Numbered from the stretch's first letter, positions 44,100 through 56,280 are shown. The stretch: 64,000 nt of DNA from Bacillus sp. FJAT-26390 (GCF_001682865.1 NZ_MAQX01000032.1:62001-126000), one strand, 5' to 3'. The notes: generated from the sequence alone by a model not told the origin. Translations and numbers: made by a program.

Positions 44100-45400
44100 T
44101 TACATTCGCTCGAATGGGCTCATTTCCACCGCGACGGGTGGGAATAGGCCTAGTTTCTAGACTTATTTCGCTCAAACGAGCCGAAGTTTGGGAAATAGAG
44201 CTAATTTCTAGCTCTATTCCTCCAGCGAACCGCCAAATGTGCTCATTTCCGCGGTCGGAGTTGGAAATAAGGCTAGTTTCTAGACTTATTTCGCTCAAAT
44301 GAGCCGAAATCCGTGAAATAGAGCTAATTTCTAGCTCTATTCCTCCAGCGAACCGCCAAATGTGCTCGTCTCCACCATCAAAGCTGGAAATAAGGCTAGT
44401 TTCTAGACTTATTTCGCTCAAATGAGCCGAAATCCGTGAAATAGAGCTAATTTCTAGCTCTATTCCTCCAGCGAACCGCCAAATGTGCTCGTCTCCACCA
44501 TCAAAGCTGGAAATAAGGCTAGTTTCTAGACTTATTTCGCTCAAATGAGCCGAAATCCGTGAAATAGAGCTAATTTCTAGCTCTATTCCTCCAGCGAACC
44601 GCCAAATGTGCTCGTCTCCACCATCAAAGCTGGAAATAAGGCTAGTTTCTAGACTTATTTCGCTCAAATGAGCCGAAATCCGTGAAATAGAGCTAATTTC
44701 TAGCTCTATTCCTCCAGCGAACCGCCAAATGTGCTCGTCTCCACCATCAAAGCTGGAAATAAGGCTAGTTTCTAGACTTATTTCGCTCAAATGAGCCGAA
44801 ATCCGTGAAATAGAGCTAATTTCTAGCTCTATTCCTCCAGCGAACCGCCAAATGTGCTCGTCTCCACCATCAAAGCTGGAAATAAGGCTAGTTTCTAGAC
44901 TTATTTCGCTCAAATGAGCCGAAATCCGTGAAATAGAGCTAATTTCTAGCTCTATTCCTCCAGCGAACCGCCAAATGTGCTCATTTCCGCAGTCGGAGTT
45001 GGAATAAGGCTAGTTTCTAGACTTATTTCGCTCAAATGAGCCGAAATCCGTGAAATAGAGCTAATTTCTAGCTCTATTCCTCCAGCGAGTCACCAAATGT
45101 GCTCGTTTCCACCATCAAAGCTGGAAATAAGGCTAGTTTCTAGACTTATTTCGCTCATTCGGGCCAGAAAGTGTGAAATAGAGCTACTTTCCAGCTCTAT
45201 TCCTCCAGCGAACCGCTAAATGTGCTCATCCTAGCCGCCATAGCTGAAAATACGTCTAGTTTCTAGACTTTTTCCCCTCAAACGATCCGAAATCCGTGAA
45301 ATAGAGCTTTTCCTAGCTCTATCCCTCCAGCGAACCGCTAAATGTGCTCATTTCCGCAGTCGTAGCTGGACATAGGCTAGTTTCTAGCTCTATCCCACAC
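44100..45400. repeat. 123-bp tandem repeat array inside the pur operon
   Basis: Between purH and purN the motif TAGTTTCTAG recurs eleven times (44151, 44274, 44397, 44520, 44643, 44766, 44889, 45011, 45134, 45257, 45378), nearly always 123 bases apart. Copies between about 44284 and 44907 are virtually identical; the outer ones differ. Each unit contains two inverted repeats: AATAGAGCTA/TAGCTCTATT with a five-base loop, and GAAATAAG...CTTATTTC enclosing CTAG/CTAG. Because 123 is divisible by three a 279-residue repetitive frame exists on the minus strand, but no ribosome binding site supports it. The RNA leader between purN and purH would hold about twenty hairpins. Confidence 0.9.
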
Positions 45401-45409
45401 AACAGCCGC

Positions 45410-46021
45410 CTAGCGGCTCACGGTCACGTGGCGCCCGTTCAGTGATACGCGGCCCTGCGCGATCTGCTGAATAACCGCCGGCAGCAGCGCTTGCTCGGCT
45501 GCATGAATGCGTTCGGCGAGCGAGTCTTCCGTATCCTCGTCCGCCACTTCGACTGCGCGCTGCGCGATGATCGGCCCGCTGTCCATGCCGCCGTCCACGT
45601 AGTGGACGGTGACGCCAGTCAGCTTGACGCCGTACGCCAGCGCCTGCCCGATCCCGTTCACGCCGGGAAAAGCCGGCAGCAATGCCGGATGAATGTTAAT
45701 CATCCGGCCGTAGAACGGCTCAACAAGCACGGACGTGATAATGCGCATATAACCCGCAAGCACGATCAGCTCCACGCCGCGGCGCTGAAGCTCGGCGATA
45801 ATTTCCGTCTCATAAGCCTCGCGAGACGGATACTCCTTCGGCGTGAACAGGAACGTGTCCACGCCAGCCTTCCGTGCGCGCTCCACAACGGGAGCGGCAG
45901 GCTTGTCACAAACAAGAAGCTCGATGGTTACATCGAGCTTCCCCTCCTGCACCGCATCTACAATCGCTTGGAAGTTCGTACCTTGTCCCGAAGCGAATAC
46001 AGCGATGCGAAGTGTTCCCAT
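45410..46021 (-). CDS. purN: phosphoribosylglycinamide formyltransferase
   Basis: A 203-residue enzyme using formyl-tetrahydrofolate, step 3. Its folate/catalytic segment is NIHPALLPAFPG with Asn, His; the acid lies in the HYVDGGMDSGPI strand. Its start overlaps the purM stop (TAATG). The repeat array starts about ten bases after its stop. Confidence 0.96.
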   Translation of the reverse strand: MGTLRIAVFASGQGTNFQAIVDAVQEGKLDVTIELLVCDKPAAPVVERARKAGVDTFLFTPKEYPSREAYETEIIAELQRRGVELIVLAGYMRIITSVLVEPFYGRMINIHPALLPAFPGVNGIGQALAYGVKLTGVTVHYVDGGMDSGPIIAQRAVEVADEDTEDSLAERIHAAEQALLPAVIQQIAQGRVSLNGRHVTVSR

Positions 46022-47064
46022 TATACGTCCGCTCCCGTAAACGTCACGATGCGGCTTCCTTCCGTAACCGTTCCGATACGGTAAGCCTGCTCACCAAGCT
46101 CAGCTGCAATGCGAAGAGCTTCATTTGCTTGATCAGCCGGTACAACAACAACTAGACCAATACCCATATTAAAAGTCGTGAACATATCACGATTCGTAAT
46201 GCCGCCTTTATTTTGCATCAAATCGAAGATCGGCAAAATCGGCCAAGAGCCGTATTCCACGTCAACGTTCACGCCGTCAGGCAGAACCCGCGGAATGTTC
46301 TCGATAAAGCCGCCGCCCGTAATATGCGCCATGCCTTTCACTTCTACTTGCTCAACCAGCTTAAGCGCCGATTTCACGTAGATGCGAGTTGGTTCGATCA
46401 GCACGTCGCCAAGCTTCGCGCCGCCAAGCTCTTCCAGCTCTTGATCAAGCGAGTAGCCAGCGTCTTCGAGCAGCAAACGACGAACAAGCGAGAAGCCGTT
46501 GCTGTGAATGCCGCTTGATGCGAAACCGATAACAGCGTCGCCCGCTGCAATTGTGGAGCCGTCGATCATTTTTTTCTTATCCACAATACCGACCGTAAAG
46601 CCGGCGATATCGTATTCTCCGCCTTGGTACATGCCCGGCATTTCAGCCGTCTCGCCGCCGATCAAGGAACAGCCTGCTTGCACGCAGCCTTCCGCGATAC
46701 CTTTGACAATGGCTTCGATCTTCTCAGGAACAACCTTGTCGCATGCCAAGTAATCAAGGAAGAACAACGGCTCCGCGCCTTGTACGATAATATCGTTCAC
46801 GCACATAGCAACGGCATCAATGCCGATCGTGTCATGCTTGTCCATTGCAAAAGCAAGCTTCAGCTTCGTTCCGACGCCATCCGTTCCAGACACGAGCACA
46901 GGCTCATCGTACTTGTCCTTGTTCAGGCTGAACAGACCGCCAAAGCCGCCAAGCTCTGCCAGCACCTCTGGACGATAAGTCCGCTTTACGTGCTTCTTCA
47001 TCCGTTCAACCGCTTCGTTGCCTGCCGCGATATCGACGCCGGCTTTTTTGTACGCTTCTGACAC
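46021..47064 (-). CDS. purM: AIR synthetase
   Basis: A 347-residue PurM-superfamily ATPase, step 5 of the pathway. It has the glycine-rich motif [14 protein letters not shown] and the [11 protein letters not shown] motif. It overlaps purN by three bases and lies 65 bases after purF. Confidence 0.97.
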   Translation of the reverse strand: MSEAYKKAGVDIAAGNEAVERMKKHVKRTYRPEVLAELGGFGGLFSLNKDKYDEPVLVSGTDGVGTKLKLAFAMDKHDTIGIDAVAMCVNDIIVQGAEPLFFLDYLACDKVVPEKIEAIVKGIAEGCVQAGCSLIGGETAEMPGMYQGGEYDIAGFTVGIVDKKKMIDGSTIAAGDAVIGFASSGIHSNGFSLVRRLLLEDAGYSLDQELEELGGAKLGDVLIEPTRIYVKSALKLVEQVEVKGMAHITGGGFIENIPRVLPDGVNVDVEYGSWPILPIFDLMQNKGGITNRDMFTTFNMGIGLVVVVPADQANEALRIAAELGEQAYRIGTVTEGSRIVTFTGADV

Positions 47065-47129
47065 TCTCGGTCAACTCCTTAACTAATTTAAGAGCAGCAT
47101 TCGCTCCATAGGGTTAATCATTTATGCTA

Positions 47130-48611
47130 TTAACAGCTGCAGCTTTTGTCCGATTCTTCGTTAACCGGCGTAGGATAGTCGTTATCGAAGCAAGCTAGAC
47201 ACATGCCGCGATTATACGCTCCGTCATTGCCGCCAACCGATTCAACAAAACCTTGATCGCTTAAAAAGGATAAGGAATCCGCGTTGATTTGTTTCCGGAT
47301 TTCTTCAACCGTACGGGAAGAAGCGATAAGCTCCTTGCGGTCCGGAGTATCAATGCCGTAATAACAAGGGTTTTTGAAAGGAGGCGATGTAATCCGAACA
47401 TGCACCTCTGTCGCTCCCGCCTCGCGAAGCAAGTTCACGATACGAAGCGATGTCGTGCCGCGCACGATTGAATCGTCAATCATCACGACGCGTTTTCCTT
47501 CCACTACTTTACGAACGGCTGACAGCTTCATTTTGACGCCTTTCTCGCGAAGCTCTTGAGAAGGCTGGATGAACGTCCGGCCGGTATATTTGTTTTTGAT
47601 CAAACCGAGCTCGTATGGAATCCCCGTTTGCTCTGCATAGCCAATCGCTGCGGAAATACTCGAATCGGGAACACCCGTTACGATATCCGCATCCACGAAC
47701 GACTCCGTAGCAAGCTGGCGTCCCATCCGTTTGCGCGCCGAGTGAATGTTAATGCCATTGATATCACTGTCCGGGCGGGCAAAATAAATATACTCCATCG
47801 CGCAGGTCGCGCGGCGGTCAACCTTCGCATAACGATCCTCGCGCATGCCGTTTGCGTCCAAAATTAGCAATTCACCCGGCTGAACATCACGCTCATACAC
47901 GGCGCCAATCGTCTCAAACGCGCATGATTCCGACGAGAATACGTAACCGTCGCCAATGCGGCCCATTACTAGCGGACGCAAGCCATGCGGATCAGACGCA
48001 ACAAGCAGCTTGTCATTGGTCATAATAAGGAATGCAAATCCGCCGACAATGCGCTGCAAAGCTTCCTTCGCAGCCGTCTCGAAATCCTTCGACGAGCGTG
48101 CGATGAGATGCGCGATAACTTCCGTGTCGCTAGACGTTTGGAAGATCGAGCCCGACATCTCCAGCTCATGGCGAATTTCCGGCGCGTTCACGATATTACC
48201 GTTCGTAGCAACCGCAAGGTCACCGTCCCGATAGCGGAAAATAAGCGGCTGCGCGTTGGCAAGCTTGCTCTCTCCTGCTGTCGAGTAACGGACGTGACCG
48301 ATGGAGCGGTCGCCGGCAAGCATATCCAGCTTTTCTTTATCGAAAACTTCTTTTACAAGGCCCATGCCGCGGTGATAGGCGAACTTGTTGCCGTTGCTTG
48401 TATCAACGGTACAAATCCCTGCGCTTTCCTCGCCGCGGTGCTGCAAGGCATGAAGTCCGTAATAAGAGAGGTTGGACGCCTCGGGGAGGTTAAATACCCC
48501 GAACACGCCGCACTCCTCACGCAATTTATCAAAAATATCGTCGCGGCCAATGCCTTCGTTATAGTGATCTCCTGTCCACAGCAAAGGCTCCTGTCTTATT
48601 TCATCAGACAT
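47130..48611 (-). CDS. purF: amidophosphoribosyltransferase
   Basis: A 493-residue enzyme, first committed step. It has a class II glutamine amidotransferase with a Cys after a short propeptide ([10 protein letters not shown]), then the PRPP-binding motif [13 protein letters not shown]. Cysteines in [18 protein letters not shown] and [11 protein letters not shown] match the Fe-S ligands of the Bacillus enzyme. It starts inside the end of purL (16-base overlap), so translation is coupled. Confidence 0.97.
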   Translation of the reverse strand: MSDEIRQEPLLWTGDHYNEGIGRDDIFDKLREECGVFGVFNLPEASNLSYYGLHALQHRGEESAGICTVDTSNGNKFAYHRGMGLVKEVFDKEKLDMLAGDRSIGHVRYSTAGESKLANAQPLIFRYRDGDLAVATNGNIVNAPEIRHELEMSGSIFQTSSDTEVIAHLIARSSKDFETAAKEALQRIVGGFAFLIMTNDKLLVASDPHGLRPLVMGRIGDGYVFSSESCAFETIGAVYERDVQPGELLILDANGMREDRYAKVDRRATCAMEYIYFARPDSDINGINIHSARKRMGRQLATESFVDADIVTGVPDSSISAAIGYAEQTGIPYELGLIKNKYTGRTFIQPSQELREKGVKMKLSAVRKVVEGKRVVMIDDSIVRGTTSLRIVNLLREAGATEVHVRITSPPFKNPCYYGIDTPDRKELIASSRTVEEIRKQINADSLSFLSDQGFVESVGGNDGAYNRGMCLACFDNDYPTPVNEESDKSCSC

Positions 48612-50839
48612 GGAATCGCATCCTTCCAGACCTTCTCCAGTTGTTGTACCGGCGCCTGAATACCGGCTTTTCCGTTTACGCTTATGGTCAGGCTGCTGCC
48701 TTTAACGTTACCGATTTGTGCATGTACAACGCCTTGCTCAGTAAGCAGGGCTTGCAACGCCGCCGCTTGCTCCGGTTTAGCCGACAGCAAGATACGGGAT
48801 TGCGATTCGCTGAACAGCAAGTGATCTGCGCGAAGCTCGGATGACAATGCCACTTCCGCGCCAAGGCGTCCGCTGATGCATGATTCTGCAACAGCAACCG
48901 CGATACCGCCTTCGGACAAGTCATGCGCCGATGCGACAAGACCTTTTTGAATAGCGCCAAGCACGGCATCCAAAACCTTTTTCTCCGTCGCAAGATCAAT
49001 TTCGGGAGGACGGCCGGCAGCAGCGCCTTGCAATACGTATTGCAGCTCGCTTCCGCCTAGCTCCGCTTTCGTCTCGCCAACGAGAATAATAACGTCGCCT
49101 TCCGCTTTGAAGCCTTGCGTCGTAATGTGATCGATGTCATGTACGAGACCAACCATGCCGATTACAGGTGTTGGGTAGATCGCGCCTTTTGCGTTCTCGT
49201 TGTACAAGCTTACGTTACCGCCGATTACCGGCGTGTTAAGCACGACACAAGCCTCAGACATGCCGTCTGCGGATTTTTCAAGCTGCCAGAACACTTCCGG
49301 CTTCTCAGGGTTACCGAAGTTCAGGTTGTCTGTTACGGCAAGCGGCTCAGCGCCGGAGCACACAATGTTACGCGCTGCTTCAGCTACTGCAATTCGTCCG
49401 CCTACTTCTGGATCTAGATATACGTAACGTCCGTTACAGTCCGTTGTCATTGCAAGCGCCTTGCGCGTGCCGCGAATCGTCACGACTGCCGCATCGGAGC
49501 CTGGTTGAACAGCTGTCGATGTACGAACCATGTAGTCATATTGATTGTAAACCCACTCTTTGCTAGCAACGGTAGGGGAAGCTAAAACCTTCTCCAGCGC
49601 GCCAGTCAGGTCAGTTACTTCTTCATAAGCCGCTGTGTCTACTGCAGCATTTTCGCCGTAGTAAGCTGGCTCTTTGGATGGTTTGTCGTATACAGGGCAC
49701 TCGTCAACGAGCGCTTTAACCGGCATATCGGCAACCTCTTGGCCTTGGTGGAACAAGCGGAGACGTCCGTCATCCGTTACTTTACCTACTTTGGCGCAAA
49801 TAATGCCCCAACGGTCAAAAATTTCTTTCGCTTGCGCTTCATGCTGCGGCTCTACGACGAAGAGCATGCGCTCTTGCGACTCGGAAAGCATCATTTCATA
49901 AGGCGTCATGCCTGTTTCGCGCTGCGGCACCTCGTCAAGGTACAACTCCAAGCCGTTACCTGCTTTGGAAGCCATCTCTGCGCTGGAGCAAGTAAGTCCC
50001 GCTGCTCCCATATCTTGAATGCCGAGTACGATACCAGAATCGATTAGTTCAAGCGTCGCTTCCATAACCAGCTTCTCCATGAATGGATCGCCGACTTGTA
50101 CCGCCGTACGCTTCTCTTCGGATTCCTCGGAAAGCTCAACAGAGGCGAACGTAGCGCCGTGAATACCGTCGCGGCCCGTTGCAGGACCTACGTAGAATAC
50201 CGGGTTGCCTACCCCTTTAGCCACACCGCGCTGAATTTTATCATGATCGATTAGGCCCACGCACATGGCGTTAACGAGCGGGTTGCCCTCGTAGCTCTCA
50301 TCGAACATTACTTCACCTGCAACGGTAGGAATACCGATACAGTTGCCGTAGCCGGCAATACCGCTAACGACATGCTCGAACAAATACTTAACGCGTTCAT
50401 TTTCCAGGTTGCCGAAACGCAAGCTGTTCAGCAAAGCGATCGGACGAGCGCCCATGGAGAAAATATCGCGGATAATGCCGCCAACGCCCGTTGCAGCGCC
50501 TTGGTAAGGCTCAACCGCCGATGGATGGTTATGCGATTCGATTTTGAATACAACCGCTTGGTTGTCGCCGATATCCACAATACCCGCGCCTTCGCCCGGT
50601 CCCATAAGAACGCGAGGCCCGGTAATCGGGAATTTTTTCAAAATCGGCTTGGAGTTTTTGTAAGAGCAGTGCTCTGACCACATAACGCTGAATACGCCGA
50701 TCTCCGTGTAGTTAGGTTTACGGCCAAGAAATCCGCAAATCAGATCAAACTCATAATCGGATACGCCAAACTGGCTGTAAATCTTTTGCTCGGCAATTTG
50801 CTCCGCTGTCGGTTCTTTAGCTGTTAACTGCTGCGCCAT
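48596..50839 (-). CDS. purL: FGAM synthase, large subunit (small-type PurL)
   Basis: A 747-residue enzyme, the ATPase part of the three-chain PurS/PurQ/PurL complex. It has [10 protein letters not shown] near residue 55 and the PurM-like repeat motifs GVGGIIRD and GGNVSLYNE. The start at 50839 (GGAGGG before it) overlaps the end of purQ by 23 bases. Confidence 0.97.
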   Translation of the reverse strand: MAQQLTAKEPTAEQIAEQKIYSQFGVSDYEFDLICGFLGRKPNYTEIGVFSVMWSEHCSYKNSKPILKKFPITGPRVLMGPGEGAGIVDIGDNQAVVFKIESHNHPSAVEPYQGAATGVGGIIRDIFSMGARPIALLNSLRFGNLENERVKYLFEHVVSGIAGYGNCIGIPTVAGEVMFDESYEGNPLVNAMCVGLIDHDKIQRGVAKGVGNPVFYVGPATGRDGIHGATFASVELSEESEEKRTAVQVGDPFMEKLVMEATLELIDSGIVLGIQDMGAAGLTCSSAEMASKAGNGLELYLDEVPQRETGMTPYEMMLSESQERMLFVVEPQHEAQAKEIFDRWGIICAKVGKVTDDGRLRLFHQGQEVADMPVKALVDECPVYDKPSKEPAYYGENAAVDTAAYEEVTDLTGALEKVLASPTVASKEWVYNQYDYMVRTSTAVQPGSDAAVVTIRGTRKALAMTTDCNGRYVYLDPEVGGRIAVAEAARNIVCSGAEPLAVTDNLNFGNPEKPEVFWQLEKSADGMSEACVVLNTPVIGGNVSLYNENAKGAIYPTPVIGMVGLVHDIDHITTQGFKAEGDVIILVGETKAELGGSELQYVLQGAAAGRPPEIDLATEKKVLDAVLGAIQKGLVASAHDLSEGGIAVAVAESCISGRLGAEVALSSELRADHLLFSESQSRILLSAKPEQAAALQALLTEQGVVHAQIGNVKGSSLTISVNGKAGIQAPVQQLEKVWKDAIPCLMK

Positions 50840-51512
50840 GTTGTTCCCTCCATGCATTCAAAATCGATGTAAACATCCGTTTGCCGTCTTCCGAGCCGAG
50901 CAATTGATCGATTGCGCGCTCTGGATGCGGCATCATACCTACTACGTTGCCTGCTTTGTTGCTGATGCCCGCAATGTTCTCAACCGAACCGTTAGGGTTC
51001 GTGTCGCCCGCATAGCGGAAAATGATTTGGTCGTTCGCTTTGAGCTCAGCTAGCGTTGCGTCGTCGCAATAGTAGTTGCCCTCGCCGTGAGCGATAGGAA
51101 TATTTATAATTTCGCCTTGCGAATATTGGTTTGTAAAAGGAGTGCTGCTGTTCACTACTTCAAGCGGCGATTGATGACATCGGAACTTTAGTCCATTGTT
51201 GCGGATCAATGCGCCAGGCAGAAGGCCAGCCTCGGTCAAAATTTGGAACCCATTGCAAATGCCCAGGATATACTTGCCTGCTTCAGCCGCTTTTTTCACT
51301 TCGCCCATCACGCTTGCGAATTGTGCGATTGCGCCGCAGCGCAGGTAGTCGCCGTAAGAGAAGCCGCCCGGCACTAGAATTGCATCATAAGCGGACAAAT
51401 CCGTAGCTGTGTGCCATACGTAATCAACCGACTGGCCGATGGTGTCCTCGACTGCTTTGTAGCAATCGATGTCACAGTTGGAGCCAGGAAATACGAGTAC
51501 CGCAAACTTCAT
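50817..51512 (-). CDS. purQ: FGAM synthase, glutamine amidotransferase subunit
   Basis: A 231-residue class I amidotransferase: nucleophile Cys in [10 protein letters not shown], then HGEGNY and the His-Glu pair in MPHPERAI. It supplies ammonia to PurL. The start at 51512 has GGAGGG from the end of purS; the longer frame to 51533 overlaps purS without a site. Confidence 0.96.
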   Translation of the reverse strand: MKFAVLVFPGSNCDIDCYKAVEDTIGQSVDYVWHTATDLSAYDAILVPGGFSYGDYLRCGAIAQFASVMGEVKKAAEAGKYILGICNGFQILTEAGLLPGALIRNNGLKFRCHQSPLEVVNSSTPFTNQYSQGEIINIPIAHGEGNYYCDDATLAELKANDQIIFRYAGDTNPNGSVENIAGISNKAGNVVGMMPHPERAIDQLLGSEDGKRMFTSILNAWREQHGAAVNS

Positions 51513-51516
51513 CGCC

Positions 51517-51759
51517 TTATCCCTCCAGCTCAAAACGGAAATCTTCTACAACCGTGTTCGCGAACAGCTTTTCGCACATTGCTTTGATGCGTACTTCCGC
51601 TTCTGCGCGGTCAGTCGTGTCAAGCTCAAGCTCCAAATATTTGCCGATGCGTACTTTTTCGACTTCGGAGAAGCCAAGTGTGTGAAGCGCGCCTTGTACA
51701 GCGGTTCCTTGTGGATCCAAAACGTTTTGCTTGATGGTGACGTAGACGGTTGCCTTCAT
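51517..51759 (-). CDS. purS: FGAM synthase subunit PurS
   Basis: An 80-residue protein ([17 protein letters not shown] start) that bridges PurQ and PurL. AGGAGG lies six bases before its ATG. A gap of 395 bases separates it from purC upstream. Confidence 0.96.
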   Translation of the reverse strand: MKATVYVTIKQNVLDPQGTAVQGALHTLGFSEVEKVRIGKYLELELDTTDRAEAEVRIKAMCEKLFANTVVEDFRFELEG

Positions 51760-52154
51760 AATAGCCTCCTGAAAATGTGGGTTTTTCTCGCAGTAGCTTA
51801 ATTGTCAAATGTGGCAGCCGCTCGGGCGCGGGGGTTATTGTCTTCGTCGCTTTCGAAGCCGGGAAATTTTGATTACACCGCTTAGCGGTAATTTCCCGGC
51901 TTCAAGAAGCGATCGCTGTCGCTCTGCGACAACAACTCCCCGCTCTCCGAGCTTCGCACATTTTCATTTAAGACCTTTTGCGAGGGTGGTCGGTGAAGCA
52001 ATGTTTGGTGGCCGCGTTTCACTGGCCACCGGATTGATTAGTGCAGCCTTGCTAGTACACTGGTTGCCTTGCATTTATGGGGTGCAGCAGCGCTCTCGCT
52101 GACTGCCTGCCTTGCGGCTTTAACGCCATCGCTCTCGCTTGACGCGGTTTTTCT
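51760..52154. other. 395-base gap in the pur operon with a long hairpin
   Basis: The gap between purC and purS holds no gene. At 51855-51868/51890-51903 a 14-bp perfect stem (GAAGCCGGGAAATT and its complement) encloses a smaller stem ACCGC/GCGGT. Further GC-rich inverted segments are at 51910-51930. No T-run follows, so it is more likely an RNA stability or processing element than a terminator. No promoter is evident for purS. Confidence 0.6.
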
Positions 52155-53051
52155 TTAAAGCTCAGCGCCTGTAAGGCGGCGATAAATATCGCGGTAGCGT
52201 GCCGTTGTTTCGGCTACTACGGATTCGGGAAGCGGTGCCGGCTTGCTGTCGCGGTCCCAGTCGGAGCCGAGCAAGTACGTGCGCACTGGTTCTTTGTCCA
52301 TGCTGTCGATCTCGATATCTAAAGCGTAATTGCCCTCCGCCCAGAACCTTGAGGAGTCAGGCGTGAAGATTTCATCGATTAGAATAACTTTGCCGTCGAT
52401 AAGTCCGAATTCGAATTTGCAATCGGCAAGGATGATGCCGTGCTCGGCGCAATAGCCATGAGCATATTCGTAAAGCTTGATGCTGCGGTCCCGCAGCTCT
52501 TCGGCAAGCTCGGCGCCGACCATTGCCGCCATCCGCTCAAACGGGATGTCCTCGTCGTGGCCAACGTCGTTTTTGGCGGCCGGAGTGAAGATTGGCGCCG
52601 GAAAACGTTCGTTTTTGCGAAGGCCCGCCGGAAGCTCGATGCCGTTGATCGCAGACGTTTGCTGGTATTGTCTCCAGCCTCCGCCCGTGATATAGCCCCG
52701 AACGACGCATTCGATATCGATACGTTCCGCTTTCTTGGTAACCATGATGCGGTTTTTGAGCAGCTCAGGCTCGGTTACGAGATCGCCAAGCTTCTCTACG
52801 TCGGTATGAACCACATGGTTCACTTGAGTGTCGGCCGTTTGCTCGAACCAGTAAGCCGATAGGCGGTTCAGCACATTGCCCTTGTCCGGCACAGCGGGGT
52901 CAAGCACGTAGTCGAACGCGGAGATGCGGTCGGTTACGACGATCAGGAAATGCTCGCCCAGATCGTACAGCTCGCGAACCTTGCCTTTGTAAATAAGCGG
53001 AGCTTTAATATATTCGACAGCCGTCGATAAAGCTTGCGATGTTGCGGTCAT
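52155..53051 (-). CDS. purC: SAICAR synthetase
   Basis: A 298-residue enzyme of the long PurC type, step 8. It has LIYKGKVRELYDLG near the N-terminus, VTDRISAFDYVL and the ATP-site LADCKFEFGL. It is placed after purB with 15 bases between. Confidence 0.96.
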   Translation of the reverse strand: MTATSQALSTAVEYIKAPLIYKGKVRELYDLGEHFLIVVTDRISAFDYVLDPAVPDKGNVLNRLSAYWFEQTADTQVNHVVHTDVEKLGDLVTEPELLKNRIMVTKKAERIDIECVVRGYITGGGWRQYQQTSAINGIELPAGLRKNERFPAPIFTPAAKNDVGHDEDIPFERMAAMVGAELAEELRDRSIKLYEYAHGYCAEHGIILADCKFEFGLIDGKVILIDEIFTPDSSRFWAEGNYALDIEIDSMDKEPVRTYLLGSDWDRDSKPAPLPESVVAETTARYRDIYRRLTGAEL

Positions 53052-53066
53052 CAGGCCAGCCTCCCC

Positions 53067-54362
53067 TTAAATCAATCCCAAACGAGTGAAAATCGTATCA
53101 ACATGCTTGAGGTGCCAAGCCGGGTTGAAGCAATCGTCGATTTCTTCCGTTGACAGCACGCTTGTAATTTCCTCCGTCTCACCGATGATGTCGCGGAATT
53201 GGCGCTGTGTCTCCCAAGCCTGCATCGCGCGCGGTTGAACGGTGTCGTACGCTTTTTCGCGGCTGAAGCCTTTGTCGATCAGCTTCGTCAATACGCGTCC
53301 CGAGAACGGTACGCCGTAAGTCGCTTGCATGTTGCGCTTCATGTTTTCCGGGAACACGGTCAGGTTGTTGATGATGTTGCCCAAACGGTTCAGCATGTAG
53401 TTAAGCAGCATCGTTGCGTCCGGCAAAATAATCCGTTCAACGGAAGAGTGGCTGATGTCGCGTTCATGCCACAATGCAATGTTCTCGTAAGCCGTAACCA
53501 TATGTCCGCGAATGACGCGGGACAAGCCGGAGATGTTCTCGCAGCCGATCGGGTTGCGTTTATGCGGCATTGCCGAGGAGCCTTTTTGACCCTTAGCAAA
53601 CGGCTCTTCCACTTCACGGAATTCGCTCTTCTGCAAGGCGCGGATTTCGGTTGCGAACTTGTCGAGCGATGAAGCTACGAGAGCAAGCGTCGCCATATAT
53701 TCAGCGTGACGGTCACGCTGCAAGGTTTGTGTAGAGATAGGAGCAGCAGTAATGCCCAGCTTCTTGCATACAAATTCTTCCACAAAAGGATCAATGTCCG
53801 CGAACGTGCCTACAGCGCCGGACATTTTGCCGAATTGCACGTTGTTAGCCGCGTGGTGGAAACGCTCCAGGTTCCGCTTCATTTCCTCGTACCAAAGCGC
53901 CATTTTCAGGCCAAAGGTAGTAGGCTGAGCATGCACGCCGTGCGTACGGCCCATCATCGGCGTATCCTTGTATTGAATCGCTTTGTTTTTCAAAATTTCG
54001 ATAAAACGTTCGATGTCTTTAACGAGAATATCGTTTGCTTGAAGCAGCAGGTAGCCGATCGCCGTATCTACAACGTCTGTTGATGTAAGGCCGTAGTGCA
54101 CCCATTTGCCTTCTGGGCCTGCTTTCTCCGATACGGCGCGCGTGAACGCGATAACGTCATGGCGCGTATCCTGCTCGATTTCATAAATCCGGTCTATATC
54201 GAAGTCCGCGGAAGCGCGAAGCGCGACTACGTCTTCCTTCGGAATAACGCCTAGCTCAGACCATGCCTCGCATGCGCAAAGCTCAACCTCAAGCCATGCT
54301 CTAAATTTATTTTCCTCTGTCCAAATCGCTCTCATTTCCGGTCTGCTGTAACGCTCTAACAT
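53067..54362 (-). CDS. purB: adenylosuccinate lyase
   Basis: A 431-residue fumarase-superfamily lyase. It has the signature [11 protein letters not shown] and the active-site loops [12 protein letters not shown] and [11 protein letters not shown]. It acts twice: on SAICAR and on adenylosuccinate. The start at 54362 is the family start ([13 protein letters not shown]); the 18 extra codons upstream overlap purK. Confidence 0.97.
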   Translation of the reverse strand: MLERYSRPEMRAIWTEENKFRAWLEVELCACEAWSELGVIPKEDVVALRASADFDIDRIYEIEQDTRHDVIAFTRAVSEKAGPEGKWVHYGLTSTDVVDTAIGYLLLQANDILVKDIERFIEILKNKAIQYKDTPMMGRTHGVHAQPTTFGLKMALWYEEMKRNLERFHHAANNVQFGKMSGAVGTFADIDPFVEEFVCKKLGITAAPISTQTLQRDRHAEYMATLALVASSLDKFATEIRALQKSEFREVEEPFAKGQKGSSAMPHKRNPIGCENISGLSRVIRGHMVTAYENIALWHERDISHSSVERIILPDATMLLNYMLNRLGNIINNLTVFPENMKRNMQATYGVPFSGRVLTKLIDKGFSREKAYDTVQPRAMQAWETQRQFRDIIGETEEITSVLSTEEIDDCFNPAWHLKHVDTIFTRLGLI

Positions 54363-54369
54363 GATTGCT

Positions 54370-55545
54370 TCACACCTTCCAAATAGTTGTTTCTTCGATC
54401 CAGCTAAGCGCAGCATCTATGTTCTCTGCCAGCACATTGATATGGCCCATCTTCCGTTTAAAGACAGCTTCCTTCTTCCCGTACAAATGCAGCTTCGGCG
54501 CTACCTTGAGGCGCTTTGCAGCTTCATCCTGACGTGACGTCAGCTCAAGCAGCGGCTCGACATGCTGGCCCAGTACGTTAACCATTACGACTGGAGTCAG
54601 CAGCGCCGTATCGCCAAGCGGCAGATTGCATACCGCGCGCACATGCTGCTCGAACTGCGATGTCCGGCAAGCTTCCATCGTGTAATGGCCGCTGTTATGC
54701 GGGCGAGGCGCAAGCTCGTTCACGAACAGCTCGCCCTCCGCCGTAACAAACAGCTCCACCGCGATTAGACCCACTACGCCAAGCCCTTCGGCAATCCGCA
54801 TCGCAAGCCGTTCCGCTTCGCGCTGCAGCTCCGCGCTGATCCTTGCAGGAACAATAGACAAATGCAATATATTATCGACGTGTATGTTTTCCGCAACAGG
54901 AAAAGCCTTGATCTCTCCCTGCGGACTTCTCGCCGCTATAACCGACAATTCCTTATCAAACCGTATGAACTGCTCCAGCACCAATTGCACCTTTGCGCGC
55001 GATAACGTCTCGTAAGCTTCCTCGATTTCGCCCGCGCTGCGAATGACCCATTGGCCCTTGCCATCATAACCGCCCATCGCCGTCTTCAGCACGCAAGGCG
55101 TTCCGAAAGCGGCTACCGCCTCGCGAAGCTCTTCTACGCTGCGAATTTCGCGGTAAGGCGCAACCCGCACGCCTGCCGCTTCAATCGCTTGCTTCTCGCG
55201 AAGGCGATGCTGCGTTGTATGCAGCAGCTTGCTGCCTTGCGGCACATAGGATTCCTCCATTAGCATCGCTGCCACGTCGGCATCCACATTTTCAAATTCG
55301 TAAGTAATGACATCCGAGCGCTTCGCAAGCTCGCGAGCCGCCTCGCGGTCATCATAGGCTGCAACGATTTGCTCGGCAACCTGCCCGGTCGGGCTATCGA
55401 CGACCGGGTCAAGCGCGATAAACCGATAGCCCATCGCGCTCCCGGCATTCGCCATCATCCGGCCAAGCTGGCCGCCGCCAAGTATGCCGATCGTGCTGCC
55501 CGGCAGCAGCGTGTGAACCTGCTGCTTGTCCGCTTCGTTACTCAT
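54370..55545 (-). CDS. purK: N5-carboxyaminoimidazole ribonucleotide synthase
   Basis: A 391-residue ATP-grasp enzyme: nucleotide-binding [12 protein letters not shown], metal-binding [14 protein letters not shown]. It makes N5-CAIR from AIR, bicarbonate and ATP. Its ATG overlaps the purE stop (ATGA). Confidence 0.97.
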   Translation of the reverse strand: MSNEADKQQVHTLLPGSTIGILGGGQLGRMMANAGSAMGYRFIALDPVVDSPTGQVAEQIVAAYDDREAARELAKRSDVITYEFENVDADVAAMLMEESYVPQGSKLLHTTQHRLREKQAIEAAGVRVAPYREIRSVEELREAVAAFGTPCVLKTAMGGYDGKGQWVIRSAGEIEEAYETLSRAKVQLVLEQFIRFDKELSVIAARSPQGEIKAFPVAENIHVDNILHLSIVPARISAELQREAERLAMRIAEGLGVVGLIAVELFVTAEGELFVNELAPRPHNSGHYTMEACRTSQFEQHVRAVCNLPLGDTALLTPVVMVNVLGQHVEPLLELTSRQDEAAKRLKVAPKLHLYGKKEAVFKRKMGHINVLAENIDAALSWIEETTIWKV

Positions 55546-56027
55546 AGCGTTTCACTGCTTTCCAGCACTTCCTGCTTGATGCGCTCGCGGCGCGCTTCCA
55601 CGCGCGCTTGCACCTCGGGGTCGAAAGCTCCGAGCATTTGTGCCGCCAAGAGCCCTGCATTCGTTCCGCCCGCATTGCCAATAGCTACAGTAGCTACCGG
55701 AATGCCGCCAGGCATCTGAACGATGGAGAGCAAGGAATCAAGCCCGCTCAGATTCGAGGATTTGACGGGAACGCCAATAACCGGCAAAATCGTCTTCGCA
55801 GCGACCATGCCGGGCAAATGTGCAGCTCCGCCAGCTCCGGCGATGATCACCTTAAGCCCGCGCTCAACCGCAGTTTCCGCGTATTCAAACATAAGGTCCG
55901 GCGTCCGATGCGCCGATACGACCTTTTTCTCATAAGGAATTTGCAATTCCTCCAAAACGTCGCAGGCTAGTTTCATTGTGTCCCAATCCGATTTGCTGCC
56001 CATGATGACGCCAACCTTCGCAGACAT
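55542..56027 (-). CDS. purE: N5-CAIR mutase
   Basis: A 161-residue class I PurE with [14 protein letters not shown] and [12 protein letters not shown], followed by [11 protein letters not shown]. Start 56027 is the family start; the frame upstream has no site and is leader. It is the first gene of the operon, with a leader of about 0.4 kb carrying a riboswitch. Confidence 0.97.
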   Translation of the reverse strand: MSAKVGVIMGSKSDWDTMKLACDVLEELQIPYEKKVVSAHRTPDLMFEYAETAVERGLKVIIAGAGGAAHLPGMVAAKTILPVIGVPVKSSNLSGLDSLLSIVQMPGGIPVATVAIGNAGGTNAGLLAAQMLGAFDPEVQARVEARRERIKQEVLESSETL

Positions 56028-56256
56028 GCGTTCAAACCCACTTTCATTTATAAGTTTATAAAACGTCAAAACATTATCGCTTACCGCTGCAAAAAACAGA
56101 AAAAGCCCTTCAGCAACCATAAGAATAGGAATGCCGCAGGACTCGAGCGGAAGCAGAAAGAATGGCCGGCAATGCTATTGATTGCGGTTCTTCAGCATGC
56201 TTCTCAACAATGAGGACAAGCAAAACCTTCGCCGCTATGCCTGTGAGACAACATAA

Positions 56257-56280
56257 GGCTGCCCCGTAAGAGAGGCAACC
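56257..56280 (-). terminator. possible attenuator hairpin in the pur leader
   Basis: GGTTGCC pairs with GGCAGCC (one wobble) around a ten-base loop, followed by TTATGTTGT. It lies between the guanine riboswitch and purE and could be the attenuator stem, but the T-run is poor. Confidence 0.3.

Noticed and set aside
44074-44913. 279-residue repetitive protein on the minus strand
   Set aside because: It is a by-product of the 123-bp repeat length; no ribosome site, low-complexity 41-residue copies, lies in an intergenic repeat array.
51760-52154. the purC-purS hairpin as a transcription terminator
   Set aside because: No T-run after the stem on either strand, and purS lacks a clear own promoter.
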